DNA of 64,000 nucleotides from Cytospora piceicola. Its lineage: Eukaryota; Ascomycota; Sordariomycetes; Diaporthales; Cytosporaceae. The position numbers were made by a program, and so were the translations under genes. Under the pieces are notes generated by a model. It saw only the letters and a program-made list of their open reading frames with translations. It had not been told where the DNA came from and ran no database searches. Shown here one piece after another: positions 44,663-55,376 of this stretch. Numbering within the stretch: position 1 is the stretch's first letter; each line of letters opens with the position of its first letter. The stretch covers positions 62,001 to 126,000 of the forward strand of contig JALQBC010000043.1 of NCBI GenBank assembly GCA_023375675.1, given 5' to 3'.

Positions 44663-45655
44663 TTACATGATACTGGCTCTCTTGCCAATCCTCTTCACGC
44701 CCATGCGCGAGAAATACGATCCCCATACACGAGTCTCCATGGTACCCCCCTTTGGCAAGAGCTTTTTGCGCCCCGTCTTGCGAGCAAACTCCTGTTGCCA
44801 GGAAAGGAGGCTCTTCCGGGCCTCGTCGGTGACGCAAAAGGATTCGAGGGCAATAAAGACACGCCTGCACCGCTCGTCGTCATCCAGGAGCAGGGCAGCA
44901 TCGACCGCCTGGGCGGTAAGGCTCTGGGTGCTTATATCGCCCCCGCAGGTCTGCTGCAAGATGGCGGCTGAAGTTGCTGAGGGAGGAAGACGGGTGTTGT
45001 ACCGCGTGTAACGGGTGTCCTGAGCCAGTTGTGGCTGCCGCTGCTGGTTCCGTGCTGCGGCCCGCTCGGACTGCGCACTGAGTAAACTCTGAAGGTTCTC
45101 GTGGGTTAAACATTCGGACTGCAACTTGTCATGAAGGGAAAGGAAACGGCCGGTCCAATAGGTCGAAGTTTGCTCCGTGTAAATGAGGCAGGGGTCTTGA
45201 GAAAGGTGCGAGTCCGACTTGCGAGAGCCAAGGGATAGCTGGCCACTCCTGGAGAACGGCAGCCGGTTGACGACGGGTGCCTTTGGTCTGGGGGTGTTGG
45301 TGTCAGCAGTATGAGTACCGGAGACTGAAGATGCAGCTGAGGAGTTGCTGGTGCGGCGGCTAGGGATTAAGCTGGTGCGAGAGAATGATGCTGTGATGCT
45401 GGAAAATACACCGAACGTGCGTGACTTGGAGAGCTGCCCCTGTGGCCTCGGGTCCTGGAAGGCAGGAGTGGACGGGCGAGCAGCCGGGGTTGGAGTGGAA
45501 AAGTCAGCCTCGGCCGCAGGAGAAGGGATTCGAGGAGACGGGACAATTAGTGTCGTGCTGTGCTGGACGGGCCCGATGGGAGCACTGATGACAGGACGGT
45601 GTCTAAATGGGAAGCGAGGGGTTGGAAGACGCGAGGTACGTGGCGCTCGATCCAT
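44663..45655 (-). CDS. Uncharacterised fungal protein
   Basis: Single exon, 330 residues from ATG at 45655. The first half is Ser/Pro/Thr-rich and likely disordered (many RTSN, SSAASS and PSPR runs). The second half has a conserved-looking block, IYTEQTSTYWTGRFLSLHDK, later LLLDDDERCRRVFIALESFC and LLSWQQEFARKTGRKKLLPK. I recall similar YW(C/T)GRF blocks in uncharacterised ascomycete proteins, with no known role. No membrane helix or targeting signal. Its 5' end overlaps the next frame upstream by 109 bases. Confidence 0.65.
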   Translation of the reverse strand: MDRAPRTSRLPTPRFPFRHRPVISAPIGPVQHSTTLIVPSPRIPSPAAEADFSTPTPAARPSTPAFQDPRPQGQLSKSRTFGVFSSITASFSRTSLIPSRRTSNSSAASSVSGTHTADTNTPRPKAPVVNRLPFSRSGQLSLGSRKSDSHLSQDPCLIYTEQTSTYWTGRFLSLHDKLQSECLTHENLQSLLSAQSERAAARNQQRQPQLAQDTRYTRYNTRLPPSATSAAILQQTCGGDISTQSLTAQAVDAALLLDDDERCRRVFIALESFCVTDEARKSLLSWQQEFARKTGRKKLLPKGGTMETRVWGSYFSRMGVKRIGKRASIM

Positions 45656-46065
45656 TTTGTGAACCGGTTGAGGGACTCTGCGGAGACCTCCCGGAGTCGA
45701 GCAATAGCGTTGTTGGAGACCTTGTGGACAAGCACAAGGATGACAAGGCAGAGGGCGTGGAAGACAGTCAGCCACAGAGGGATGAGGACGCGGATTGTGT
45801 CGACGTATGGCTTATGAAGCTCGCGAAGAAGCAAATATGTGCACTTCACGTCTTGAAGGAGGCTGCCCAAAGTCTGTCGGAAGCTCTCCTTCAGGGTGTA
45901 TGTCAGGAAAAAGAAGATCTGCTGGAACTCAACCCTATGTTCCGAATCTTCTAGGCCAGTGCGTCTATTGGCATCCCCGCTTGATGAAGTCGACTCGTTG
46001 ATGACGGAATCAGACTCAGAGTCGAGTGTATGGGAGTCGACGTACGATCGAGTTTCTGTAGTCAT
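45547..46065 (-). CDS. Hypothetical single-pass membrane protein
   Basis: Open frame of 172 residues from ATG at 46065. The acidic Ser-rich N-terminus (residues 1-45) is followed by a helical region (VEFQQIFFFLTYTLKESFRQ) and a clear membrane helix VLIPLWLTVFHALCLVILVL, then an amphipathic helix. No family is recognised. The last 109 bases overlap the start of the gene at 44663-45655 in another frame. It may be a separate gene, or the first exon of that gene with a missed intron. Confidence 0.4.
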   Translation of the reverse strand: MTTETRSYVDSHTLDSESDSVINESTSSSGDANRRTGLEDSEHRVEFQQIFFFLTYTLKESFRQTLGSLLQDVKCTYLLLRELHKPYVDTIRVLIPLWLTVFHALCLVILVLVHKVSNNAIARLREVSAESLNRFTKWIERHVPRVFQPLASHLDTVLSSVLPSGPSSTARH

Positions 46066-46795
46066 GGCGAGTTAGATGGTAGCTGGAGGGAGATTGATGT
46101 GAACGTCGTTGACAGGAGTAAAAGGGGATTTGCGCAGATGCAGCAACTGTGGTGAAGGAGGCACAATAGAGGAGATGTCTCGAAATGTGTCGGAACCAAT
46201 GCCAACCAAAACATCGAAGGGGAAAACGTTGTAGCTCACCAAGATGACATCCACAAACAATCAATATCAATGTCTTCTAAAATGAGTGGAAGAAGGGACG
46301 ATAGGAGAGCTCAAGGCGTCCACGGTTGACGGTTGGGGGGCTCCAGTTGTTGTAGCAGGTGCGATGGATATGGAGTGGTTGTTGACTTGCGCTTCCAGCC
46401 CCTGCCGAGGTACTTGCTCGCCTGTTACGTTCCCAGGCAAAAGGCAGTGCCATGTGCTTACCTAGGTACCTAGGTAGTTGCCCAGGTGGTTTCTGGCCGG
46501 AAAGGAACGCTCTGAGACGGTGAAAGACGCTGAACGCATGGCGTACTGCTTCACCTGGCAACAGCAGCAATAGCTGATAGACCAAGTCGGGTTCCAAGAA
46601 CATATACGAACAAAAGAAGTGCCAGATAGAACCAATCCAATGTTTGCAGATTATTGTTCATCAATTAACCTAACGCTGCGCAACACCGAGTCCATGCTAT
46701 GCTATTACCACTAATCAGTCTGACCTATACCACCCGTCCTGTTCTCAATCCAAGTCTTGGCCCAAAGGAAACCTCACCTCCTGGGGGAGGAGGGA
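46066..46795. other. Intergenic region with 18-base palindrome
   Basis: Contains TACCTAGGTACCTAGGTA at 46459-46476, a perfect palindrome. A minus-strand open frame (46277-46603, MFLEPDLVYQLLLLLPGEAV) runs across it; its start is hydrophobic but the rest is unstructured, so I do not call a gene. Confidence 0.5.
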
Positions 46796-47923
46796 TTAGC
46801 TCGACTCGTCCCAGCCAGCAATGGCAAACTTGAATGTCAAGTCTCCGTTGCCCCTCTCCACTGCGTTACCATTTGCATCCCACAACGCCCTCTCAGTATA
46901 GGTGACGTTGCCATCCCAGTCCACCAAAATGATGGTCTGTCTCTGCGTACCATACATGCCCGTTGCGAAGCCCTGTGTCTGCGGGTCTGGTCTCTCAGTA
47001 CCGGTGACCTTGGAGACCGCGGCGTCGCCTAGCTGCCCGTTGGCCTGTCCGTCTGCTTTGCTGTTTGCCGCGGCTCTGGCCATGTCGTCTCGGTGTTTCG
47101 GGTCTCCTATCGCGGGGATGAAGATGGACTCCTTGAGAAGCTCCAAATGCTCTTCCAACCCCTTTTCTGGCGAAGTCGGTAGAGTGTCGTGGTCCAGGAT
47201 CCAGAACAGCCTCTCCTGCAACTCCTCCTCGCTCAGGTCCTTCTCGACCGCCTCCGCCACGACCTGATTCAGCAAGGACTTCCCGCTCTTAACCTTGGGC
47301 CACTCCTCGGGATCATCAAACGCCGAGTTGCTCAGACCAATCGTCTCGCCCCGCTCGCCCGCGATCCACGGGATCTGGTCCGGGTGCTCGGCCCTGTTGG
47401 ACAGGATCGCCAGCGGCTCCAGGCCATCCCCCTCGCCGTCCCTCCCGGTCCGTTTCCTGAGCTTGCCGCAGAGGAGCGAGAAGCCGCCGTACCCCTGACA
47501 CCCGCCATCAGCCATCATGGCCTCGACAAAGCCCCGCACGCTGTCCTCGGTCGAGTTGCCCAGCCACGACGTGACCATGGCGCCGCGGCTCTTGTCGCCG
47601 CTGACGGGCTGGCACAGCCTGTCGGGGTCCAGCTCGCGGTAGTTGGTGAGCACGGCAAAGTGGCCCGACCGCGTGATGCCGAGCCATGTGCCCTTCTCGG
47701 CGCGCTGGAGGTCCCGCGCCGAGAGGATGTGCTGAACCTCGTCGGGGTCGTGTCCGTTTGTTTTCGAGGACGGGTCCGGCGTCGCCGTCCTCGATGGGTG
47801 GCGAGATGCCCGGGTGCTCCACCAGTGCGGCCGTGAGGTTGGCCGGAGGAGGAACTCGTCCCGGTTGTCGATGACAATGAGCGGGTATTTGGGATGAGCG
47901 GTGGTGAGGACGACGATGCACAT
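46796..47923 (-). CDS. TANGO2-family (NRDE) protein
   Basis: Single exon, 375 residues. It starts MCIVVLTTAHPKYPLIVIDN followed by RDEF, giving the NRDE signature of the family directly at the N-terminus, with PTSRPHWW after it. Further family blocks are AEKGTWLGITRSGHFAVLTN, SRGAMVTSWL, GYGGFSLLCGKL, GLSNSAF and TQRQTIILVDWDGNVTYTER. TANGO2 proteins have an N-terminal-nucleophile-like fold with the conserved Cys2; animal members are linked to Golgi organisation and to heme or lipid handling. The biochemical role in fungi is not settled. Confidence 0.92.
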   Translation of the reverse strand: MCIVVLTTAHPKYPLIVIDNRDEFLLRPTSRPHWWSTRASRHPSRTATPDPSSKTNGHDPDEVQHILSARDLQRAEKGTWLGITRSGHFAVLTNYRELDPDRLCQPVSGDKSRGAMVTSWLGNSTEDSVRGFVEAMMADGGCQGYGGFSLLCGKLRKRTGRDGEGDGLEPLAILSNRAEHPDQIPWIAGERGETIGLSNSAFDDPEEWPKVKSGKSLLNQVVAEAVEKDLSEEELQERLFWILDHDTLPTSPEKGLEEHLELLKESIFIPAIGDPKHRDDMARAAANSKADGQANGQLGDAAVSKVTGTERPDPQTQGFATGMYGTQRQTIILVDWDGNVTYTERALWDANGNAVERGNGDLTFKFAIAGWDESS

Positions 47924-50900
47924 TGTGGCGTATTCAATAGGCTGTGCTGTCGTTGAGCTTCTGGTTTATCCGAGTACGTTTTCGGCAGAGACGACAGTCA
48001 GATCGACGTTCCCAAATGTCACCTTGAAAAGTTTAATCGCTTGAGAGATACGGCCCACTGCGGTTGATGACGCCTTATTCCTTGGTGAAATCACAAGACA
48101 CTGGACGGATCTGCGACACACAGACACCTGGGACTTTACGGAGCAGGTTCAAGTCACGCAGGATCAGGAGACTGGTACTGAAAACCCCTGGTTATGTTAA
48201 TTAGGGTAGTATTAGGTGTGAGGTGTAGAAGATGCAAGAACCAGCGTTGAGGTTTGATAATATTGGGTTTGGTATGTTCAAGTGGGTGGCGGTAAAGCTG
48301 TCTCCCAAGGTCGTCAGGCCTCAGGCCCGAAGCCGCTGGGGACGCTGCCGCTCCGGCAGCCAGCCTGACCGCACCTGACGTGGCCGGAAAAGCGGACCCC
48401 CGAAATCATCCCCAAACAAAAGTAAAAACAACAATACACACAACACAGCACACAACGTCGAGATTGCCACGTCCTCATCGCGTCGCGTTGCATCGCATGT
48501 TGTGACTGCGATGCAGCGTATGGTCGGTCCGTATCCTTTCCAGGCACTTTCTTCGTTGCAATACGTCTTTAATCAATTAACCCGCTCGGATTCGGTGTGG
48601 GCGGCGGTCGAGAAATGGACAGCGAAGAACGGCCATGTTTCGAATAGACAGACGGACACCATCGGAGGTCAGTCAGTCATACGTGGAGAGGTCCTTTCCA
48701 TTCTTTTGTCGTATCTACTACGTCTTTCATCCTGTCTCCATGAAGTAGGAATTCACTCGAGCATCGCCAGGGCTCCGACCCCGATCCCGACTGCAGTTCC
48801 TGATGTCGGCGTCATCGTGTCGGCTAGACTCCCTTGACATCCGAGCAGGGTCTGTTGCTTTGTTCCTACCCGCTGTCTCTTCTGGGCGCTGATGTGGACA
48901 AGGGCCACAGATCGATATTGCAACTCTTCCTGTCACACGGTCTTCTCGTCTGTCGGTGGACGCTAACGTGGGCCGGACACGGAACAATGTTCATTTTCCC
49001 TTGTCGCACTTCGCAACCCTCATCATCCGGCGGGACATGTGTTATCAAAAGCGACAATCCGAACGATTGAGAGGCGTTGGCTCTCACAGGTCCAAATATG
49101 GGCTTGGACTCCTATACTCGATCAAGGTTTTGTCGAGTTACTTTACATGTTCTGTCACTTGTGGTGATAAACAGTCGCTATCTCACTATCTGCTCTTGCT
49201 CATTCCCGCTTCCGCCTCCCTGTTCCAATCCATCCAATTTGAGGCAAGTAGGAAATTGTGCAACGGCCTAGCTGGAGAATTCGAGAAATATATCACTCAA
49301 GCTAGTGTTGAGTGTGACGTCTCATTCATTGTGGCTTGGGACTGGCCCTTTCCAGACACTGGCTTGTGGCGGGGATTCTCTTCCCATGGTTACAATTTCC
49401 AGCGACATCCTACTTCAGGTTCTGGACCGTTAACAGTGGGGTGGTTTGTGTCACTGTCATATGAAGAACAAGCTTTGATACAGCTCAAGCTTCCAGTCAT
49501 GAGTGGAAACTATATTGTTTGGGGCATTCATGCCCGGCAGCCTGGAACGGGACGGACATATCGACTCATTGGGGAAATCATCTCACGTGGTTGACGACCA
49601 AACTGTCTTACGTGGGAGACTCTGAGGATCCCATCAAGCCGTGTTAAAACGAGCTCAAGATGGATGGTGTCGCCATGCCGAGTGCCCTCATTTCTTGGGA
49701 CCTTAGAGCAATACACGCTCGTCGGTGCTCAGACTGAAAGTCTTAAAGTCAACTAGGAGTATGTTTGCGAACTTCTATTGACTCCGAAGACCGTTGAAGG
49801 GCCAACATCCAAAATAACGACACACTTAACTCAGAGTTCATTAAACGAACATGGACCTCCAGGTCGAGATGGCTTGGTAAATCTTCGGCCAAGCGGCGAA
49901 CATACAAGAAAAACACACTTCCTAGTAGCAGTAGTGCTGCTGCCCGACCGCTGATCAACACGAGAAGCCTAGCTGTGTCTTCCCGTCCGCCACTTCGCGG
50001 GGAAGTGAGACTATAAGCACATCGAATACATGCGGATCTTGGGCACTGAGGGACCCAAGATGTTAATCAGGGTCGTCAAAAGAACGCCGGATATTTATGG
50101 TGATCGTCTTCTACCAATCCACGTCACCGAATGTCGGGCCCCGTAGACTCAGGGGCGTCGGGGAATTTTCGGGGTCAAGACCCAGAAGACGAATGAAGCT
50201 ATTCGCAAGAAAGTCTGACAGAGCTTACATCTCTGGGGTTGTGCTTCCCGACGGGCTCGCTGCAAAGGCAGCTCTACATCGCGATGAGCCACTTGCGTTC
50301 GCAGCCAGTTGTGCTGGGGCGTAGAAACAGTCTTGCTGTTGATGAAGAATGTCTTCAGTTTAGTGACTCTGGCTGTCGGCGGGATGCCGAGACTGTAAGT
50401 TGATGATCAAGAACCTGTTGGGAACATTACTTTTCCCGGGATCGATGTTACCTAATATTGACGTTTCCACTAGGATGGAGACTTCAAGCTCCGCTTTTTT
50501 ACCTGTGGGCCAGTCCAAACCTCGTGAGAATGGATCAACGTGCGCCATCCATCGATATGTTCTCGATCGGTAATCGCATACGATCCGGGCCCGCTGGTCC
50601 CGCCCCCAGATCTAAACCCGTGAATCGTTGCTAACCAGTGATGATGAGGCATTTGCCTCGCACGGACGTATGATAATTGGAAAATGCCTGACCAGTATTA
50701 CTCAATGCCCTGAAGGCCTTGATTATATCATCAAGGTCATCTTGTCTGGGATGTCCCGGCGACCCGCTAGTTCGTCTCTTGAAACCGGCGGCGCGCTCAC
50801 TACCCTTTTCATCCGGGATCAGGGGTCACTACTGGAATAGGTATGGCATTTCGGCAGCATGCCATGTGTTTGGCTTAGTTCTGGAAGGTCTGGGAATGGA

Positions 50901-51285
50901 TGCCCTGATCGGGGTCTGGGTGAGTGACTGATCATTGATGAGAATCTAATTATATTTGCCATCCACCGTGGGCGCTAGCTAGACTCTGGCTCGCGATAGC
51001 GCAAGTTCCGACTTATTCTATTTCTTCATCAACCTGAGCTCTCCCTGGGTCCTTTCATTCCCTGGCCTGCCAAGGCTTTTTTGTGTTTATGTGTGTGTGT
51101 GTGTGTACCAGATATCAAGCAATAATACCGAGCGGGATATCAACCAGCAACTTAGCATCTCCGTTCCGCTTACACGCGTTAATACCGGTCCCCCGTACGA
51201 AATGGCGACGGCGAGGTGGTTCGAATAAGGAAAAGACCGCTCTATAGCTACGGTTCAACAATAATTACGATAAATCTCGACGGTC
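47924..51285. other. Gene-poor 3.4 kb region
   Basis: Longest gene-free stretch here. A plus-strand frame at 49037-49594 (185 codons from its first ATG) has no recognisable domain and is not called. A (GT) microsatellite lies at 51091-51106. I see no transposon terminal repeats, reverse transcriptase or transposase motifs. Confidence 0.5.
51091..51106. repeat. (GT)8 microsatellite
   Basis: Eight uninterrupted GT units, 180 bases upstream of the rhodopsin-like gene. Confidence 0.9.
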
Positions 51286-52663
51286 ATGACTGTCCCAGAC
51301 CGCAGCCCGCCCCTCCAGGCCGTGGCCATCGCACTCGTCGTGGTGACGGTCACCTCCTTCTCCCTAAGGGCTTACGTCCGTACATGCATGGTCAAGGCGT
51401 TTGGCCTGGACGACTGGTTTATGCTGTTGGCGACTATCAGCTTTATACTCTTCGCTACGGTCGTCCTGGTCGGCGTGCATTATGGAACCGGCCGGAGATC
51501 TGAGGATGTGTCCGTCTCGGATTACTCCAAAGCCATGCAGGTGAGCTTCGGCAGAGGAACGCAGATAAGGTGGCATCGTATGAATAGGGTATCAATTTAC
51601 TGACTGGAAATCGAAAAATCAGTACTGGCTCCAGTGTTATATTTGGTATGCTTGGACCATGATCTTCTCCAAGATCTCCATCGGCATCTTCCTCATACGC
51701 ATCATCGTCGAGAAGGTGCACCTCTGGTTGATCTATGTCGCCCTCCTCATCAACGTCATGTCAGGCCTGGCCTTCTTCCTGGTCACCCTGCTGCAGTGCC
51801 AACCCGTCTCCTACTTCTGGGACAAGAGCCAGGACGGCACCTGTATCTCTGCTGGCGTGATCGTCGCCCTAACCTACGTCTACTCTGTGTTTAACATCAT
51901 CTGCGACTTTATCTTTGCCCTGCTCCCGATCGTCATCATCCAGGGCCTAAACATGAACAAGAAGCTCAAGATCGCCATCATCCCGCTGCTGAGCATGGGC
52001 TGCATCGCGAGCTCGGCCGTCGTCGTGCGCCTGGCGTACGTGGAGAGCTTCAGGGACAAGGAATTCCTATGTAGGCAGTCTCCCCCCCCCCCCCTTTCCT
52101 CGCCTTCAAATCCGACCTACTCCTCATGACCCCCTAATCCCACGACAACCCTGCTGACCCAGTCCCGACACACAGACGCGACTACCGACATAGCGATCTG
52201 GTCCACCGTCGAGGCAGGGCTGGCCGTCACGGCCGGGAGCATGGCCTGCGTGCGCCCGCTCTTCAAGATCGTCGTGCAGTGGGTGGGCTGGAGCTCGGAG
52301 GACGACTTCCGCCCGTCGGTGCCGCTGGGCGGGGGCCGCGGCCCGAACGCGGCCAACGTCACCATCGGCGGGTCCAAGAGGACGCGGAGGACCGACACCT
52401 TCCACATGGCCAGCCTGTTCTCGCGGACGGACAACGCCGCGGGCGGGGACGGCGACGGCGACGACGACGACGAGAGCGCGGACGCGCACAGCGTCGGCTC
52501 GGCCTCGACGACCAAGCTCGTGGGCGCCGGGGGCATCATGAAGACGAGCGCGTTCACGGTCCAGGTGGAGGAGCGCCCGCCTGTGCCGCCGGTGCCGGCG
52601 ATGTTGGAGAGGGGCGGGCCGAGCGATGGGACGGAGCATCTGGGCCGGGTGTACTCGGGATAG
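51286..52663 (+). CDS. Rhodopsin-like (PTH11-related) integral membrane protein
   Basis: Three exons, 51286-51540, 51623-52070 and 52176-52663, encode 396 residues. Seven membrane helices can be placed, starting AVAIALVVVTVTSFSLRAYV. Family landmarks of the fungal rhodopsin domain are present: FGLDDWFMLLATI, SKISIGIFLIRI, LLQCQPVSYFWD, FALLPIVIIQGLNM, and TTDIAIWSTVEAGLAVTAGS followed by MACVRPLF. The cytosolic tail is acidic (GDGDGDDDDES) with a Pro-rich end. Relatives include the Magnaporthe surface receptor Pth11, but this protein lacks the CFEM domain of the classic form. It probably sits in the plasma membrane; ligand unknown. The second intron contains a run of 13 C (52082-52094). Confidence 0.9.
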
Positions 52664-52942
52664 GCGGGGGCTGAACCAATTGGTTTGGGCTTGTGTGGTG
52701 GTAGGTTCGGGAACACGGTACGGACTCTTCACACGGCCATAATAAGTTATACATCGGAGGCTTTGAATATATACGGCTCCATCTAAGTCTCTTTGTGCAA
52801 TCATGCCCTCCCCTTGCTACTAATCCACAGCAACCACTGGTATTCGGTGGTAACAAAGTCCATGTCTATGCTCCCACGAGCTCTATCCCCTACATCTCGG
52901 CAGCTTGTATAAACCCGTATGTGGTATGCGGACCCCGGAACC

Positions 52943-55138
52943 TCACACCTTCCTCTTCACCAACCCCTTCCAGAAGTCGAAACTATTCTCGTCGCTCTGC
53001 AGCGCCCACACCCGGCCCGTGAGCCTCCCGTCGGGACCCAGCTCCTGGGCCCTCAGCAGGCCCCAGTCCCTCGTGATGCCCACCACCCTCGCCCTCACGC
53101 CCCCCTCGGCCTCGAGCGTGACCTCCTGCCCGGTGTGCAGCCAGGCGTCGTAGTACCGCTCCTCCATCGACCTCGTGAAGCCGTTCCTCACAAAGTCCCT
53201 GTACAGCGACTCGAACCTGGTGAGCAGGCGCGCCAGGAACCGCTCGATGCGGAAGGGCGCCAGGTTGTGCCTCTGCGAGAAGGCCGAGAGCACCTCGTTG
53301 AGGGAGGTCGTCGGCCTCGCGTTGGTGGTGTTGATGCCGACCCCCACCACGAGCTGGTAGTTCCCGTTGCTGTACGCGCAGTTGGTCAGGATCCCGCCGA
53401 CCTTGACGTAGTTGGGCCTCGCGGCCCCCTCGCCGCCCCACGGGCTCGCCGGGTCCTGCGCGTAGACGTCGTTGGGCCACTTGAGCTTCACGGGGAGGTC
53501 GGCGTAGGCGCCGCCGCCCCTGGCGGCCCCGTCGTAACCGAGGATGGCCTCGACGATGGCGATGGCCATGAGGTACTGGACGAAGACGACGGGCCGGGTG
53601 GCGCCGATGTGGGCCGGGTGGTTGACGACGGTCGAGAAGATCATGGAGCCGGGCGGGGCGATCCAGACGTTGCGGCCGCGGCCGCGGCCGGCCGTCTGCG
53701 TCGTCGCCGCCATGGTGAAGCCCGTGGGCAGCTTGGCGAGGAGCCTGGGGTTCTTCTCGAGGAGCGTGTTGGTGCTGGTCACCACCTCGCCGTACATGAG
53801 GGCGTCGCCCCACTCGTAGGCCTCGGACTCGCGCCGCCGGAACTCCTGGAGGCTGGCGTAGAAGTCGTGGTGGTTGAAGTGGGGGGTCTCCTTGGGTTCG
53901 GGCCAGGCGTCCTCGTGCGGCACGATTGTCTTGACTAGTTTGTTGTAGTCGACGAGGCCGTCGACGGCACCTGCCTTGGATGGGTCGTCTCTGACTTTCT
54001 TTTCGTCGTTGTCGTCGACATGGGCGGCCTCGAGGGCCTCGCGAAGGCTATCTACACGCCAGCGTGAGTCAGGATGTTCGAGGTGGAAGGTGTCGTTTTC
54101 GTCCCTGATGAATTCCTCGCCCTGTTCATCCTTGGTGATTATGTCCTCAAATGAGGTGAGTAGACCGCCAACTTCTGAGGGGTCCAGTGCAGACAGATGC
54201 AGTTTCGACAGCAGTGGTATCGACGAGTCCTCGTGACGGACCTCAAGTCCAAGCTTTTCCAAACAGGCCTTGAGGAATTTGGTCCGATGTTCGTCGTCAT
54301 CCGCCAAGGCCTTGATCAAGTCGTCGTACCCCTCAACCAGAGGATGTGGCTCGAGGTTAACGGCTGCGAATTCCGGGTGAGGTCCGGTGAGGATCGCATG
54401 CCCCTGGCTGACCTTGCAATAGATGACAGCAGCCTTTCCTTCTCCGCCATCGACATCCAGCTCATCCTCAAAACTGGCCAGCACCTCGACACCCTTGTCC
54501 TTCATCTTGGCAGCGTCAACAAAGACCCCTCCGCCGTTGTGATACAGACGAAGCGTCTCTGGTGGTTCCCATGAGCCTGCGAGGTTGGCCTTGTGGACCC
54601 TAACCCTGACCGCTCTCGCACCGTCCTCGCCGGCATACCTGAAGCCCTTGAGAGCACCACCGCGACAGGTGCCGGGGAAGAAAGCCAGCTCCCTGCTGCC
54701 AATAACCTCCATGGCCTTGTCGGGATGGCCGACCTCAAACTCACACCGTGCACAGCCATAATAGCCACCGGCGCAGAAGCCAAGGTAAGCACCGCCGCGG
54801 CGGACGAAGTCGGTGATGATCCGATTACCGGGGCCGTTGAGCAGTCGGCAGTAGTGCAGGTCAGCGCCGCCGGGAATGACGAGCAGGACTGCGGTAGATT
54901 GCCATGGCTCCTTGAGCAGGGCGGACTCGGTCAGGGATATGATGGCATAGTTGGGGGAGAGAAGACGGCGGAGGGTGTAGATGCACTGGCGGACTGAGGC
55001 GATTGTTGTGCCGGCTCCTGTTGAGTGATGAGGTAGAGTTTGTTAGTAACGAGGGCGAGAACCATGAGGTTGCTCAAAGGTAGATGAGTATCGAAACTTA
55101 CCTGTATAAACAAGTACGTTCAACTTCCGAGGTGCCAT
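52943..55138 (-). CDS. bpl1: Biotin--protein ligase Bpl1
   Basis: Two exons on the minus strand, 55138-55102 and 55017-52943, give 703 residues. The N-terminal third is the fungal BPL_N domain, a glutamine-amidotransferase-like fold (MAPRKLNVLVYTGAGTT, VIPGGADLHYC, GGAYLGFCAGGYYG). The catalytic ligase domain follows: TSTNTLLEKNP, then the biotinyl-5'-AMP loop TAGRGRGRNVWIAPPGSM, KLKWPNDVYA, and VGGILTNCAYSNGNYQLVVG followed by VGIN. A C-terminal SH3-like BPL_C domain ends the protein (TGQEVTLEAEGGVRARVVGI). The enzyme uses ATP to attach biotin to acetyl-CoA carboxylase and pyruvate carboxylase in cytosol and mitochondria. It is head-to-head with coa4, 238 bases apart. Confidence 0.95.
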
Positions 55139-55376
55139 TGTCGGAGGAGTGCGTCGGGTGAAGGAACAGTGTGAGATGACTGTTTAATATGACTGAATGA
55201 CTGACTGACTGAGCGACTCTGCGGGTTTCTCCAAATGTCGTGCCACACTCGCCCAAAATTCAAATCGATACCACTGCAGACTTCACCATACACTCACTAA
55301 CTACACTACACATACCAATCCAGACTAATCCAATCCACCTCAACAACACACTCCAGATCTGAATTCGACCTTGAAT

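Noticed and set aside
46277..46603. 108-codon minus-strand frame starting MFLEPDLVYQLLLLLPGEAV
   Set aside because: It runs through the 18-base palindromic repeat and becomes low-complexity; no splice path joins it convincingly to the next frame.
49037..49594. 185-codon plus-strand frame in the gene-poor region
   Set aside because: No domain, signal peptide or membrane helix, and no neighbouring exon. Length alone in 50 percent GC sequence is not enough.
51201..51230. GGTTCGAATAAGG resembling a tRNA B box
   Set aside because: No matching A box or foldable cloverleaf around it; no tRNA or rRNA gene was found anywhere in the window.
52919..53938. Long plus-strand frame across the bpl1 ligase domain
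   Set aside because: Antisense shadow of the conserved ligase coding sequence, again due to GC-rich third positions.
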